A stretch of 64,000 nt of DNA, from positions 94,906,979-94,970,978 of the forward strand of contig OZ022501.1 of assembly GCA_963989385.1 (NCBI GenBank), given 5' to 3'. Below, one piece after another: positions 34,159 through 45,758 of this stretch. The position numbers and the translations under genes were made by a program. Within the stretch, counting starts at the first letter, position 1. Each line of letters begins with the position of its first letter. This DNA comes from Ctena decussata. Taxonomy: Eukaryota > Mollusca > Bivalvia > Lucinida > Lucinidae. The notes beneath the pieces were generated by a model. That model saw only the letters and a program-made list of their open reading frames with translations. It was not told the origin of the DNA and made no database searches.

Positions 34159-37100
34159 TGTCACCCGACGTAGGCAGAGGGGGACTATAGAAATGACCCT
34201 CGTCCGTCCGTGTGTGCGTCCATCCTTCCGTCCGTCCGTCCGTCCGAAATCTTGTCCCCGCAACTCCTCCTACGTCTTTCATCGGATAGTTTTGAAATTT
34301 TACAGATTGTATTCTTATGATATGAAGATGTGCATGTGGTTTTCGATTTTTGTTTCGGCCATTTTTGATGGAGTTACAGCCCTTGCTGACTCAGACCTTC
34401 CGAAATCTTGTCCCCGCAACTCCTCCTACATCTTTCATCGGATTGATTTGAAATTTTACAGATTGTATTCTTACGATATGAAAATGTGCATGTGGTTTTT
34501 AGCTCACCTGAGCCAGCGGCTCCGGGGGAGCTTATAGTATGGTAAGGCTCCGTCGTCGGTCCGTCTGTCCGTCCGTCCGTCCGTCCGTCCACAACTTCAA
34601 ATGACTTCTCCTCTGAAACCGCTTGGCGGATTGTAACCAAATTTCATATAGAGCCTCCTGGGACCTTAGGAACGAAAAGTTGTTCAAACCGTCCTGGTCA
34701 CATCACCAACATGGCCGCCATGCCCATATATGGTAAAAACCTGAAAAAATCTTCTTCTCCAGAACCAATAGGCCGATGGCCTTGAAACTTGGTATGTAGC
34801 ATCGGGTACGCGAGTACTACCAAGATTGTTCAAATTATGACCTTGGGTTGACCTTGACCTTTTTTACGGTAAGGTCAAATTTGCTTCCTTATGCTTTTAT
34901 ATGGCAAGATGCTACAACATAAGATATCTTGGAAACTGTTGAAGATTTTGGGCTAAAAATTGGTATCAACAGTCATCTTAATGACTACATGAAGATTTAA
35001 GAGTACAAGAGGTCAAGGTCATTCTTTGACCTTTGACCCTGAACTCTCATATTTTGACAAGTTCTAACAATCTCCTCAAAAGCCACTGAGCCAATTGAAA
35101 CCAAATTTCATTTAGAGCCTGCAGGGGTTGAGGGAACAAAAATTTATTCATACCGTCCAGGTCACATGACCAACATGGCCACCACGCCTGTATATGGTAA
35201 AAACCTTTAAAAATCTTCTTCTCCAGAACCAGTTGACCGATGGCCTTGAGTTTTGGTATGTAGCATTGGGTACTTGAGTACTATCAAGATTGTTCAAATT
35301 ATGACCTTGTGTTGACCTTGACCTTTTTTACGGCAAGGTCAAATTTGGGAAAATGCTAGAACATGAGATTTCATGATAAGTTTTGAAGATTTTAGCCTAA
35401 AAATTGGTATATACAGTCATCTTAATGAGTACGTGAAGATTTGTGAGTACAAGAGGTCAAGGTCATTCTTTGACCTTTGACCCAGAACTCTCATATCTTG
35501 ACAATTTCAAACAATCTCCTCAAAAACCACTGGGCCAATTGTGACCAAATTTTATATAGAGCCTCCAGGGGTTGAGGGAATGAAAAAAAATTCTAACGGT
35601 CATGGTCACATGACTAACATGGCCACTATGCCCATATATGGTAAAAACCTTTAAAAATCTTCTTCTCCAGAACCAATTGACCGATGGCCTTGAGACTTGG
35701 TATGTAGCATTGGGTACTTGAATACTATCAAGATTGTTCAAATTATGACCTTGTGTTGACCTTGACCTTTTTTACAGCAAGGTCAAATATGGGAAAATCC
35801 TAGAACAGAAGATTACATGGAAAGTTTTGAAGATTTTGGCCTAAAAATTGGTATATACAGTTGTCTTAATGAGGTCATGAAGAATCATGAGTACAAGAGG
35901 TCAAGGTCATTTCTTGACCTTTGATCCAGATCGCTCATTTTTTGACATTTTCAACCATTTCCTCAAAAGTCAAAGGGCCAATTGTAGACACATTTCATAT
36001 AGAGCCTCCAGGGGTTGATTGAATAAAAATTTGATCAAACAGTCCAGGTCACATGACCAACATGGCCGCCATTACCACTTATGGGATAAATCTTTAATAT
36101 TTTTCTTCTCCAGGTCCAATACATCTATGGCCTTGAAACTTGGTAAGTAGCATGGAGTACTAGAGTACCACCAAGAGTGTTCAAATGGTGACCTTGGGTT
36201 TACCTTGACCTTTTTTGTGGCATGGTCAAATATGGGAAAATGCTAGAACATAAGATTTTGTGGAAAGTTTTGAAGATTTTGGCCTAAAAATGGTATATAT
36301 GGTTGTCTTAATGAGTACATGAAGATTTATGAGTACAAGCGGTCATGGTCATTCTTTGACTTTTGACCCAAGACTCATATTTTGATAATTTCAGACATGA
36401 TAAGAAAAAGCCACCTTGCCAATTGCCCAGGTGAGCGATTTCAGGGCCTCATGGCCCTCTTGTTTATTTTTGTTTCGGCCATTTTTAATGGAGTTACGGC
36501 CCTTGCTGACTTAGACCTTGTCCCCGCAACTCCTGCAACATCTTGTATCAGATTGACTTGAAATTGTGCAGAATGTTTCATCATGATCTGAAGATGTGCA
36601 TGTGATTTTGGAATTTCAATTGTCCTATTTTTCACAAAGTTATGGCCCTTTGTCGGTTTTTGATATTTTTCCAACTTTTGAACCGTTTGACCGAGAGAGC
36701 TGAAATTTGGTATGCTATTAGCATTTGGTAAATTGAGTATTCTGATTATTGTTAGGATGTGCTAAATTATAAGTGACAGAGTTATTCCCCTTTCATAGAT
36801 AATAGACATTCACTTAAAGGTAAAGGGATAACTCCAGAACTATTCATATTAATGGGCTGAATTTTCATAAATGCATTGTTCATTTTTCATCAGATTCATA
36901 TAAGCAGGATTATGGCTCTTGTTTTTTTGTTACTGGGTATACAGTCTTGATGTTTTGGTCATTTTGTAAGGGCCTATAGTTTCAGTAACCTGATTTTACA
37001 CATATATGCCCCGTTCTGAACTTAAGTATTTTATAAAGAGGCCCAGTAATTGGGTATATGTCTTTGCATATGTTCAGTTATCATTTGCTTACCAGGTTCT

Positions 37101-37193
37101 GTAATATATATATTTTCTGTTTTTGGCCGTACATTTACTCTGAAACAGAATAAAGGGCTGAAGTTTGTGACACATTTCAAACGTCGGGTGACA
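34159..37193. mobile_element. tandem-core element, TGTCACCCGACGT ends, carrying a nested element
   Basis: Perfect 13-bp inverted ends: TGTCACCCGACGT at 34159-34171 and ACGTCGGGTGACA at 37181-37193. CCGTCCGTCC tracts follow the left end. Core units of about 175 bp have AATCTTGTCCCCGCAACTCC, TTGAAATTTTACAGATTG and GGAGTTACAGCCCTTGCTGAC. The element is interrupted at 34501-36463 by an AGCTCACC-family copy. A GGCCAATGGCC hairpin lies just outside the right end. Confidence 0.85.
34501..36463. mobile_element. tandem-core element, AGCTCACCTG family, copy B (nested)
   Basis: It starts AGCTCACCTGAGCCAGCGGC, then a (CCGT)n tract at 34559-34590. It ends CAGGTGAGCG (36428-36437) and GGGCCTCATGGCCCTCTTG. 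The core is about four and a half units of about 430 bp with ATGGCCGCCATGCCCATATA, CTTCTTCTCCAGAACCA and GTTGACCTTGACCTTTTTTA. It is inserted into the GTTTCGGCCATTTTT unit of the surrounding element, so it is the younger insertion. Confidence 0.88.
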
Positions 37194-37746
37194 CTTGGCC
37201 AATGGCCTTTTATTACTTATAATTTCGTGAATCAAGGGCATATAATTCATGTTTTGATATGCCTAGGATAGTTTTCTCATAATTCTGTAATGCACACTAT
37301 CATATCAATATAATTACAAAGTTTCCTTTATGTATCTGGACAAATAATGAAAAATTGAGGTTTTTCATAAAGTTTGAGAAGCAAAATAAAGTAAAATTCC
37401 TGTTACCACATATAAGCTCATAACAGGATGAGCTCTGCTGTCCAGTTACTGTTCTTGTGTGATATCATGGACATGATATGGAATTTAAAGCTTAACAACC
37501 AGTATAATATTAGAAACATGAGCAAAATAGTCATCAAAAATATACCTACCAGTGTGGAATTTCGTTCTTTCATTTTAAATTAAATTACTTATATTTTCTT
37601 GAATCAAGGGCAGATAATTCAGGTATTGATATGCCTAGGATAGTTTTCTCACAATTCTGCAATGCATACTATCATGTCAATATAATTACAAAGTTTCCTT
37701 TATATATCTGGACAAACTAGAGGTGGCAGTAAGCATGGCTTACTAA

Positions 37747-39310
37747 ATACCCCCCGCGTTTAACAGTTAGGCATGCAGCTTTGTCATTTAAGTTTTACAT
37801 TTACACAGCATACATGTTATGACAACTACAAGAGCACATCTATATACCAATATGTGTTCACATATTTAATATCAGTCAAATGGTTTAGGAGAAGTAGCGA
37901 CAACAAACTCTGTTTTCCAAGACTACAAAGGGGCACAACAAAGCTGGAAATCCCTTTTGAGAAAAACAGAGCAATATGTGCCAACTCTTTCTTCTACTGT
38001 ATCTGTGCACCAAATCTGAATAAAATGGAAGAGAAAATGGCATAAAAAACTTCAAACTAGGGCAAAACATATAAAAAAGGGCATAACTCATGCAAAAAGG
38101 GTTAATGCACATATTCATACCAATATGTGTTCGCATACCGTACCTAGTTTCAAGATGGTCTTGGAGTAGTAGCGATAACAAACTTTTCTTACGAAAACTA
38201 CAAAGGGAAATAACTCAGCAGGAAAACCTTTCCGGAAAAACTGAACAATATGTATCAGCTCTTTCCAGATGCTGCATCTAGTAACCCAATTCGAATAAAG
38301 TGGAAGCAAAAAAGGCAAAAACCCTATAAAATAGGGCAAAAATATCAAAAAGGGGCATAACTCAGGCAAAAAGGGGCAGAATTTAAAATCAAAACCCTAA
38401 TGCACATCTTCATACCAATATCTGTTCACATACTTAATTTCAAGAAAATCCGTCAAACCATCTAGGAGGAGTTGCAATAACAAACTTAATTAATGAAAAA
38501 TACAAAGGGGCATAACTCCGCAATAAAAACTTTTGAGGAAAAATTGAAAAATACATATCCACTATTTTCTTATGCTGTATCCATGGACAAAATTTGAAAA
38601 TTGGAGCAAATTTAATGCAAAAACCCTATAAAATAGGGCAAAAATTGTCAAAAAGGGGCATAACTCAGGCAAAAAGGGGCAGAATTTCTAATCAAAATCC
38701 TAATGCACATCTTCATACCAATATCTGTTCACATACTTAATTTCAAGAAAATCTGTCAAACCATCTAGGAGGAGTTGCGATAACAAACTTATTTCACGAA
38801 AAATACAAAGGGGCATAACTCCGCAATAAAAACCTTCACAGCAAAATTGAAAAATACATATCCAATATTTTCTTATGCTGCATCCATGGACAAAATTTGA
38901 AACAAATTGGAGCAAATTTATGCGAAAACCCTATAAAATAGGCCAAAAAATATCAAAAAGGGGCATAACTCAGGCAAAAAGAGGCAGAATTTAGAATCAA
39001 AACCCTAATGCACATCTTCATACCAATATCTGTTCACATACTTAATTTCAAGAAAATCCGTCAAACCATCTAGGAGGAGTTGCGATAACAAACTTATTTC
39101 ACGAAAAATACAAAGGGGCATAACTCCGCAATAAAAACCTTCGAGGAAAAATTGAAAAATATGTATCCAATATTTTCTTATGCTGCATCCATGGTCAAAA
39201 TTTGAAACATATTGGAGCAGATTTAATGCGTTGCGGACGGACGGAAAGACGGACGGAAGGACAACGTCAAAACAGTATACCCCCCACAAACCCAGTTTGC
39301 GGGGGGGTAT
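37747..39310. mobile_element. tandem-core element, ATACCCCCCGC ends
   Basis: The left end is ATACCCCCCGCG (37747-37758) and the right end GCGGGGGGGTAT (39299-39310). The right end is itself a hairpin: ATACCCCCCACAAA against TTTGCGGGGGGGTAT. An ACGGACGGAAGGAC tract precedes it. The core is about five units of 280-310 bp with CTTCATACCAATATCTGTTC, TACAAAGGGGCATAACTC and TTCTTATGCTGCATCCATGG. A GTAAGC-CAT-GGCTTAC hairpin lies just outside the left end. Confidence 0.85.
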
Positions 39311-39708
39311 AATAAAGAAAAATTGTGGTTTTTCCTAAAGTTGGAGAAGCTGAAATAAGTAAAGTTCCTGCTACCACTTATAAGCTCATATACTGGTATT
39401 GAATAAACGAACAGCGGTAAGTTATATAACCCAATTGATTAGCATACATGCCTGTATTATTTCAAATCATAATGGTAAATCAGCCATTAATACTTATAGA
39501 GATAATTGAAAAAAATGATACATGGTAAGGTATGGGGTGGAACTACCCCACCCACTTTGACACTGCGCTTCACTCAAAAAACACTTCCGATGAAATCAGT
39601 ATTTCAGTATATGAAAGCCAACACTTGCAAGTAGAGATTGGTGAGTTTTGGTGAAAACCCATTTGTAACCAGAAAATGACCCTTATGGAGACCCCCCCCC
39701 CCCCCTTT

Positions 39709-41113
39709 ACTCTGAGATACCAGTAATTTGAGATATCCTGAGTTGAAATGTAAAGAAAAACGGGAAATGCATCCAAACTATATTCTTTGATATTAGAGGG
39801 TATATTAAGATATAGTTGTATGAGATAAAGAGAGTCCACCGTATGTACTGTAAAAATCAAAATAATTACTGAGATGCCATAGGAAACAGAAGAAATCCAG
39901 ATCACACACTGTCTCTTCTGTTTGCCTATCTTAGAGGTAAATATTTTTGTATAACATTCCTGATCTGACAAATGGAACAGTTCAAATTCACATATGAAAA
40001 CTCTGTAATTAAGATGGAAAGACTGCATTTTAGAAATTAAGGTGAATGGGTACATTTTTGCCTCCCTTCTATGGGGTCAGCTCCTGAAGGAAAGAACTGC
40101 TTCCTCTAGTAGCAGACTCTTTGGAGTGGGAAGTAAAGAGGAAGTCACAAGTTGTTTTCCTTTGTAAAAACAGAAGAAAAACACACATTCACCATAAGAT
40201 TTACAATAATAAATTTACATTTTATTCATGAACTTCCCCGAAGTATGCATATTTACAAATATCAATGTTTCATGATAATTATGATGGTAATCCTATTTTA
40301 ACATATATGACATCTTCTAATGGAAACACCATATGAATATCTTTCATTAAGATAATATTGCATTGGCATACTATAAATTAAACCAATATTTTATGTTTTG
40401 ATAAATATGCAGTCTGAGACTTGTAGCAATTATATGTAAAGTCTAACTCTTAAAAATTCATAACATATCAAAATGTTTAAAAATCAGTTCTGAACAAAAC
40501 TGAGACAATATAATGGTGATATATTGTGTACATAAAATGAAAACTGCCATTAATATTACATAATCATTACAGAACTTCAGGCTGAGGGAATGGGTACACT
40601 TTCAGGGGAGGCAACTCTGCCCTTTTTGTTTCACTCAATGGGGTCTTCTCAAGAATTTGCTCCCCTAGGAGAAAATTCTTTCCTGTATGAGCAGGGTCTG
40701 TTTTGGGCAGGCTTTGTAGTCTACAGAAGCAAAACAGAAGTACCAAAAGTTGTTCCCCTTTGTAAAAAAAGCAAGCTGTACCTATTCGCCTTAAGAGGAC
40801 TGTCAATGATCATTCTTTAATTCCTCATACTGCTCCATGAAACCAGTTGTGACCATCTAATGGCAATTATAACGAGTGGCCACATCATTGTTTATGGAGA
40901 ACAAGAACCTTCTCGGAATTGTCATCAAAATGCCCTCTTTATCTAAAGCCCTGATAAAACATAAACTTATGGACGGTGAAAGGTAAAAAAATTCTATCAA
41001 CGGTGAAAGGTAAAAAATTCTATCAAACAAATCATAAATTTGCAGTAACTAATACATCAAACAAAAAGCAAAACATGTTAATGCTACTGCATACTGCAGA
41101 AGCTAGATCATAT
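39709..41113. other. intergenic stretch with interspersed-repeat fragments only
   Basis: Two fragments of a mollusc-type interspersed repeat are visible at about 40040-40190 and 40562-40800, with phrases such as GGGGAGGCAACTCTGCCCTT, AAATTCTTTCCT and AGTTGTTCCCCTTTGT. The same phrases occur at 17205-17440, 22800-22975, 43250-43680 and 53545-53640. No exon or RNA gene was recognised. Confidence 0.5.
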
Positions 41114-41299
41114 ATGAGCCATAACATGATAAAACCAACAAAGTGGCATGTGTGCCCAGCGAAGACTGATCAGCCTGGGCATCCCTTAGCTACCCTTTAA
41201 AAGCACAGAAAAGACTTTGATCAGACTGGGCAGATGCCAGGCTGATCTGAGTCTTCACTTGGGGCACATGCCACTTTGTTGGTTTTGTCATGTCACGGT
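41114..41299. mobile_element. fold-back element, TGAGCC family, copy 9 (internal deletion)
   Basis: ATGAGCCATAACATGATAAA at the left and TCATGTCACGG at the right. The central loop and part of one arm are missing, so the copy is about 50 bp short. Confidence 0.8.
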
Positions 41300-41479
41300 A
41301 TATACAGTATCCGATCAGTGCAAACTCAGTTTATCCAGATAATAAAATGCCCATGGAGATTACAAAAGTGAGCTTCACCTGTCTTAACCAAGCTGAACTT
41401 CGGTTCATTTACAAACACGTGCAACAACTATAAGGTGGATTCATGAGGGAACTAGAATAGTTTTCCTACGAAAAAACAG

Positions 41480-43177
41480 ATGTCTCCCCCCTTTTTGATG
41501 TCAAAAGGATCAGTCATTAAGACGCCAAGGGAAAAACAATATGTTTCCCTACCCTGAAGCAGGGATTCATAATAAGTAAAACGTATAAATGCAAGAGTTA
41601 TAGTTGTTATGCTCTGCATGTCATGTAATGTTGACTGATATTCATATTTAGTTTTTGTCAAAAAATATAAATGCAAGAGTTACAGTGCTCTGCACGTCGT
41701 CTATTTATATGTTGACTGATATTTGTATGAAGTTTCATGAATATAGCTTAAACGGTTTTCAAGTTATAGAGCTTAGACAATTGAGACACAATTTTGTGAA
41801 TGACAAAGTTCCAAGGGAAATAACTCAAATAGTATAAATGCTGTGCTCTGCAGGTTGTCTAGTGTTGACTGACATTTGTATGAAGTTTCGTGAATATAGC
41901 TTGTCCGGTTTTCAAGTAATAAAGCGACTGAGACACGATTTTGTGACTGACAAAGGTCCAAGGGAAATAACACAAGAAGTATAAATGCAAGAGTTATGGT
42001 TCTTGCACTATGCAATTCTTCTAATGTTGATTGATATTTGTATGAAGTTTCGTGAATATAGCTAGAATGGTTTTCAAGTTATAGAGCAGACACAACTGAG
42101 ACACGATTTTGTGACTGACAAAGTTCTAAGGGAAATAACTCAAATAGTATAAATGCTAAAGTTATGGTTCTTGCATTCTGCACGTCGTCTGATGTTGATT
42201 GATATTTGTATGAACTTTCATGAATATAGCTTGAATGGTTTTAAAGTTATAGACGGACACGACTGAGACGCAATTTTGTGATGGACAAAGTTCCAAGGGA
42301 AATAACTCAAAAAGTATAAACGCCAGAGTTACCATTTGTGCACTCTGCACATCGCCTCATGTTGATTGATATTTGTATGAAGTTTCGTGAATAAAGCTTG
42401 AGCAGTTTTCAAGTTACAGAGCGGACACAATTGAAACACAATTTTGTGATGGACTCAGTTCCAAGGGAAATAACTCAAAAAGTAAAAATGCCAGAGTTAC
42501 CATTCTTGCACTCTGCACGTCGTCTCATGTTGATTAATATTTATATGAAGTTTCGCGAATATAGCTTGAGCGGTTTTCAAGTTATAGAACGGACACAATT
42601 GAAACACAATTTTGTGATGGACTAAGTTCCAAGGGAAATAACTCAAAAAGTACAAATGCCGGAGTTACCATTCTTGCACTCTGCACGTCGTCTCATGTTG
42701 ATTAATATTTATATGAAGTTTCGCGAATATAGCTTGAGCGGTTTTCAAGTTATAGAACGGACAAGATTGAAACACAATTTTGTGATGGACTAAGTTCCAA
42801 GGGAAATAACTCAAAAAGTATAAACGCAAGAGTTACCATTCTTGCACTCTGCACATCGCCTCATGTTGATTGATATTTATATGAAGTTTCGCGAATATAG
42901 CTTGAGCGGTTTTTAAGTTATAGAACGGACACGATTGAAACACAATTTTGTGATGGACTAAGTTCCAAGGGAAATAACTCAAAAAGTACAAATGCCGGAG
43001 TTACCAGTCTTGCACTCTGCACGTCGTCTCATGTTGATTGATATTTATATGAAGTTTCGCGAATATAGCTTGAGCGGTTTTCAAGTTGTAGAACGGACAC
43101 GATTTGTGACAGACAGACGGACAGACAGATGCCCGGGGATAAACAATATGTCTCCCGACCCTGAAGGGGGGAGACAT
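41480..43177. mobile_element. tandem-core element, ATGTCTCCCCCC ends
   Basis: Perfect 12-bp inverted ends: ATGTCTCCCCCC at 41480-41491 and GGGGGGAGACAT at 43166-43177. AAACAATATG(T)... with ACCCTGAAG is found beside both ends. GACAGACAGACGGACAGACAG precedes the right end in broken form. The core is about nine units of about 165 bp (AAGGGAAATAACTCAAAAAG, CTCTGCACGTCGTC, GAAGTTTCGCGAATATAGC). Right-hand units are nearly identical and left-hand ones more diverged, suggesting recent homogenisation at one side. Confidence 0.88.
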
Positions 43178-44565
43178 AAAAAGAGTAAAGTGCTTAGATT
43201 TGAAAAATATACATTTAGTATGTATTGATATATATTCCCTTCATTTGGATGCCACTTTTACAAGGGAAACTTAAAGACCCATGAGTACACCTCCATGTTT
43301 TCAGCCATTTTTATGAAGGGAAACAACTTTTGTGACTTCCTGTCTGCTTCAATAAATGACATAGCCCTTTCAAATGTAACCTACTGCTACAGGAAAAAAA
43401 TGTATGCTTGGGGTGCAAATTCTTTCTTTAAGAGCAAATTCCCATGGAAACAAAACTAAAACTGGCAGTGACTTTCACTGGAGGTGTCCTTTTTCATGAT
43501 AATAGAACAGAATATACTTCTCTCATGGGTGAATCCCTCCCCTAATGGAGCTACTCTTTACCAAAAAGAATTCTCTCTTGCTACTCTTGGAAAAAGAATT
43601 TGTTCTCACCAAATTCTTTCCTTAAAGAGTAGCCTTCTGTTTAAAGGGAGACAAATACTTCATGATCAGAGTGACCTACCCTGAAGTTGTATCTATATAC
43701 CCTAATGTGGTAGTATGAACAGTTCCACATTGTTTATGACAATGGTTTATAGGCAAGATGAAATGATAAAACAACAGTAGCTATAGCAACAATATTTCAT
43801 GAAACAACAGTACAAAAATTGTGAGATTGAAATATCTAGACATTTTCTCAACAGGAGTTTATGAGTTTATGTCAAAGATGCTGTTTGTAGTTATTACAAT
43901 GACAGAAGTTCTTCACTGACCTGTTCAGACCCACAGCAGACAGTTCATAAGGGAGCTATCTGATCAGAGTTGGCAATATCTGATATTGTACCTACAGCTG
44001 TTTCACACATCACTGGGTGAAAATTTCACAACAATCACACTAAGATGATAAGGCAATCAAATATTTATGAAAATTGGGGCAGAATGGTTGAGTAGTTGAT
44101 TAATTACATCCAACAACTGACTCGACTTGTAGAGACATCATAAATGTATGTTTATACATTGCTGTATTAGCAATGTTTAGTCATAAAAAAACTTGTATCT
44201 AGCACCTAAGCAGAACACATCTTTCATATACAATGATAACAAATTAAAAAGGTCAATTTCCAATGCTTTACAACATATTTTTTCTATACAGCAGTTCCTG
44301 TAGTCGCAGTTCAATGAAAATTTTAGTGTATTTACCTTATATATCCAGCAGCCTAGTTTGGGTCAATAACGTTTGCTGCTATACTATTGGCTGAATATGT
44401 AGAGGGTATACAGGTGATGGTAGGATTTTACATATACTTACCATACACACAGTTATTTTTGCGGGTTCAAATTTTCGCTGTTAAGGGACAAAAGCATAAA
44501 CATTAATTTTCGCAATTTTTAATTTTCCTGGTTAGCAACATGTGCAAAAATCAAAATTGCTTGTT
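43178..44565. other. intergenic stretch with interspersed-repeat fragments only
   Basis: 43250-43680 holds fragments of the GAATTTGTTC...AAATTCTTTCCTTAAAGAGTAG interspersed repeat in both orientations. The remainder, about 43690-44565, is AT-rich with no recognised feature. Confidence 0.5.
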
Positions 44566-44567
44566 TT

Positions 44568-44634
44568 TCATTTGAGCTAGTTCTTTCATTAACCTGCGGC
44601 CGCAGGTAAATAAAAGAACTGGCTCAAATGAAAA
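44568..44634. repeat. hairpin with GCGGCCGC at its centre
   Basis: TTTCATTTGAGCTAGTTCTT pairs with AAGAACTGGCTCAAATGAAA, and CCTGCGGCCGCAGG forms the perfect central palindrome. The sequence from 44635 to 45373 shows one B-box-like GGTTTGAACCC at about 45030 and nothing else firm. Confidence 0.75.
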
Positions 44635-45373
44635 GTACCAGACTTTACCGAAGCAAACAGAAACAAAATATATGGAAGCTGTATCTACTGATGAATCTGT
44701 GTAAGAAACAGGAAATTATATCGCAATTTTAATATTTGCTGTTTCTAAGTGACCGCGAAATACTGCGAACAATGGAACACCGTGAAAATTATCACGTATA
44801 CCATATATTTATACTACTCAAAATTTATTCTTCATCAGAACTTTACTCAGGGTTTTGTTGAATTTCATACTTATGGTAAACAATTATTTCCAGAATCCCT
44901 GTCAAGAATGTTTCACTTACACTGGGACATTTTTAAGCAAAAGTGGGCGAAACCTGGACTTCCCTGTGAAAAAAAACACCTCACATTCCACATGCAGAAT
45001 TTGGCTTTCTCATTTGTATTCCGAGCAAGGTTTGAACCCACAGCAGTGAGAGCTATGAAAAAAAACATCAGTGCTCATAACCATAATCCCACAAAACTGT
45101 GAACAGATATTTGATAAAAATGCAAAATTTCATTAAAGATAGAACATTCTAAATACTACTATTATAAACATGAAAACATTTTGCTATTACATGTATATTC
45201 CTCTCTATGTTTTGATACTTAACATATTTTGGGAATATTGAAAGCCCTCTGAATTTGTGTTTTGGCAAGTGGATACATCCGGTCATCACAAACTGTCACA
45301 TCTGAATCAGAGATTCATTAATTTGATCTTAGACACTTTAAGCCATAATTTAGAGGATTACAAATCAAGCTTA

Positions 45374-45379
45374 TTTATT
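45374..45379 (-). promoter_or_regulatory. candidate poly(A) signal of AGPAT5
   Basis: AATAAA on the minus strand, 380 nt after the stop codon at 45759-45761. It is the first canonical hexamer I find downstream. Position is plausible; no transcript evidence. Confidence 0.4.
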
Positions 45380-45636
45380 CCTCCCAAAGATCTCACTAGA
45401 CCTCAAGAAGTTCCATTCTCTTGAAATCTCCCAACAAACATTTTTTTTTCTTTCTGGACACATAAGAAATAGAGCAGGTCTTCAATCCAGAATATTGGCT
45501 CAGAGCCAATCAAAAGCTTTACTCTCAACTTCATTGCGCCAATATTTAGACAGCTCAAACAAACAGATTCTTCCATCTAGGAATTTGGACAAGTCCATTT
45601 GTTTGATCATTGGATGTTATATCAACTTGTTGGTAT

Positions 45637-45700
45637 ACAGTGTAGACCCTAATCAGACTGCTCATTATGAGCAGTCTAATTAGGGTCTACACTATTTGCT
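45637..45700. repeat. short GCAAA(C/T)AGTGTAGA palindrome in the AGPAT5 3' UTR
   Basis: AGTGTAGACCCTAATCAGAC and its complement enclose a small loop (TGCTCATTATGAGCA). It lies 59 nt after the AGPAT5 stop codon, so it would form a hairpin in the mRNA. Related copies: 49718-49780, 50980-51048, 53766-53830, 54402-54446 and 54926-54992. Confidence 0.8.
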
Positions 45701-45758
45701 CTAGAACCTTTGTCCAAACATTTAGTGTAAACAAGGTACATCTATTGATAGCACTGCA

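Larger units (their letters stand above)
32085..39708. repeat. nested compound of inverted repeats around tandem-core elements
   Basis: A ~790-bp sequence (32085-32870, beginning with a G-run and GGTCTCCATAAGGG) recurs inverted. One inverted copy is 37432-37728 plus 39311-39708, split by the element at 37747-39310. A second, partial inverted copy is 33915-34155 plus 37196-37431, split by the element at 34159-37193. Matching landmarks are the G-run (32095-32112) against a C-run (39692-39706), CCCACTTTGACACTGCGCTT against its complement, and the GATCGAAATTCTACACTGG block. Between 32880 and 33900 are degenerate units with ACTCCTTAATC phrases and a LINE scrap. No host gene lies here. Confidence 0.75.

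Noticed and set aside
34091..34537. 148-codon open frame
   Set aside because: It spans two repeat junctions and the tandem core of an element; repetition of the same peptide phrase reflects tandem DNA units.
41480..43177. CRISPR-like array
   Set aside because: Units are contiguous tandem copies of about 165 bp without spacers, in an animal genome, and bounded by inverted ends.
42398..43228. Several overlapping open frames with a repeated MPELP(F/V)LHSARR phrase
   Set aside because: Translation of ~165-bp tandem units; not a protein-coding repeat.
44749..45102. 117-codon plus-strand open frame
   Set aside because: No family resemblance, AT-rich codon use, and a SINE-like GGTTTGAACCC near its end.
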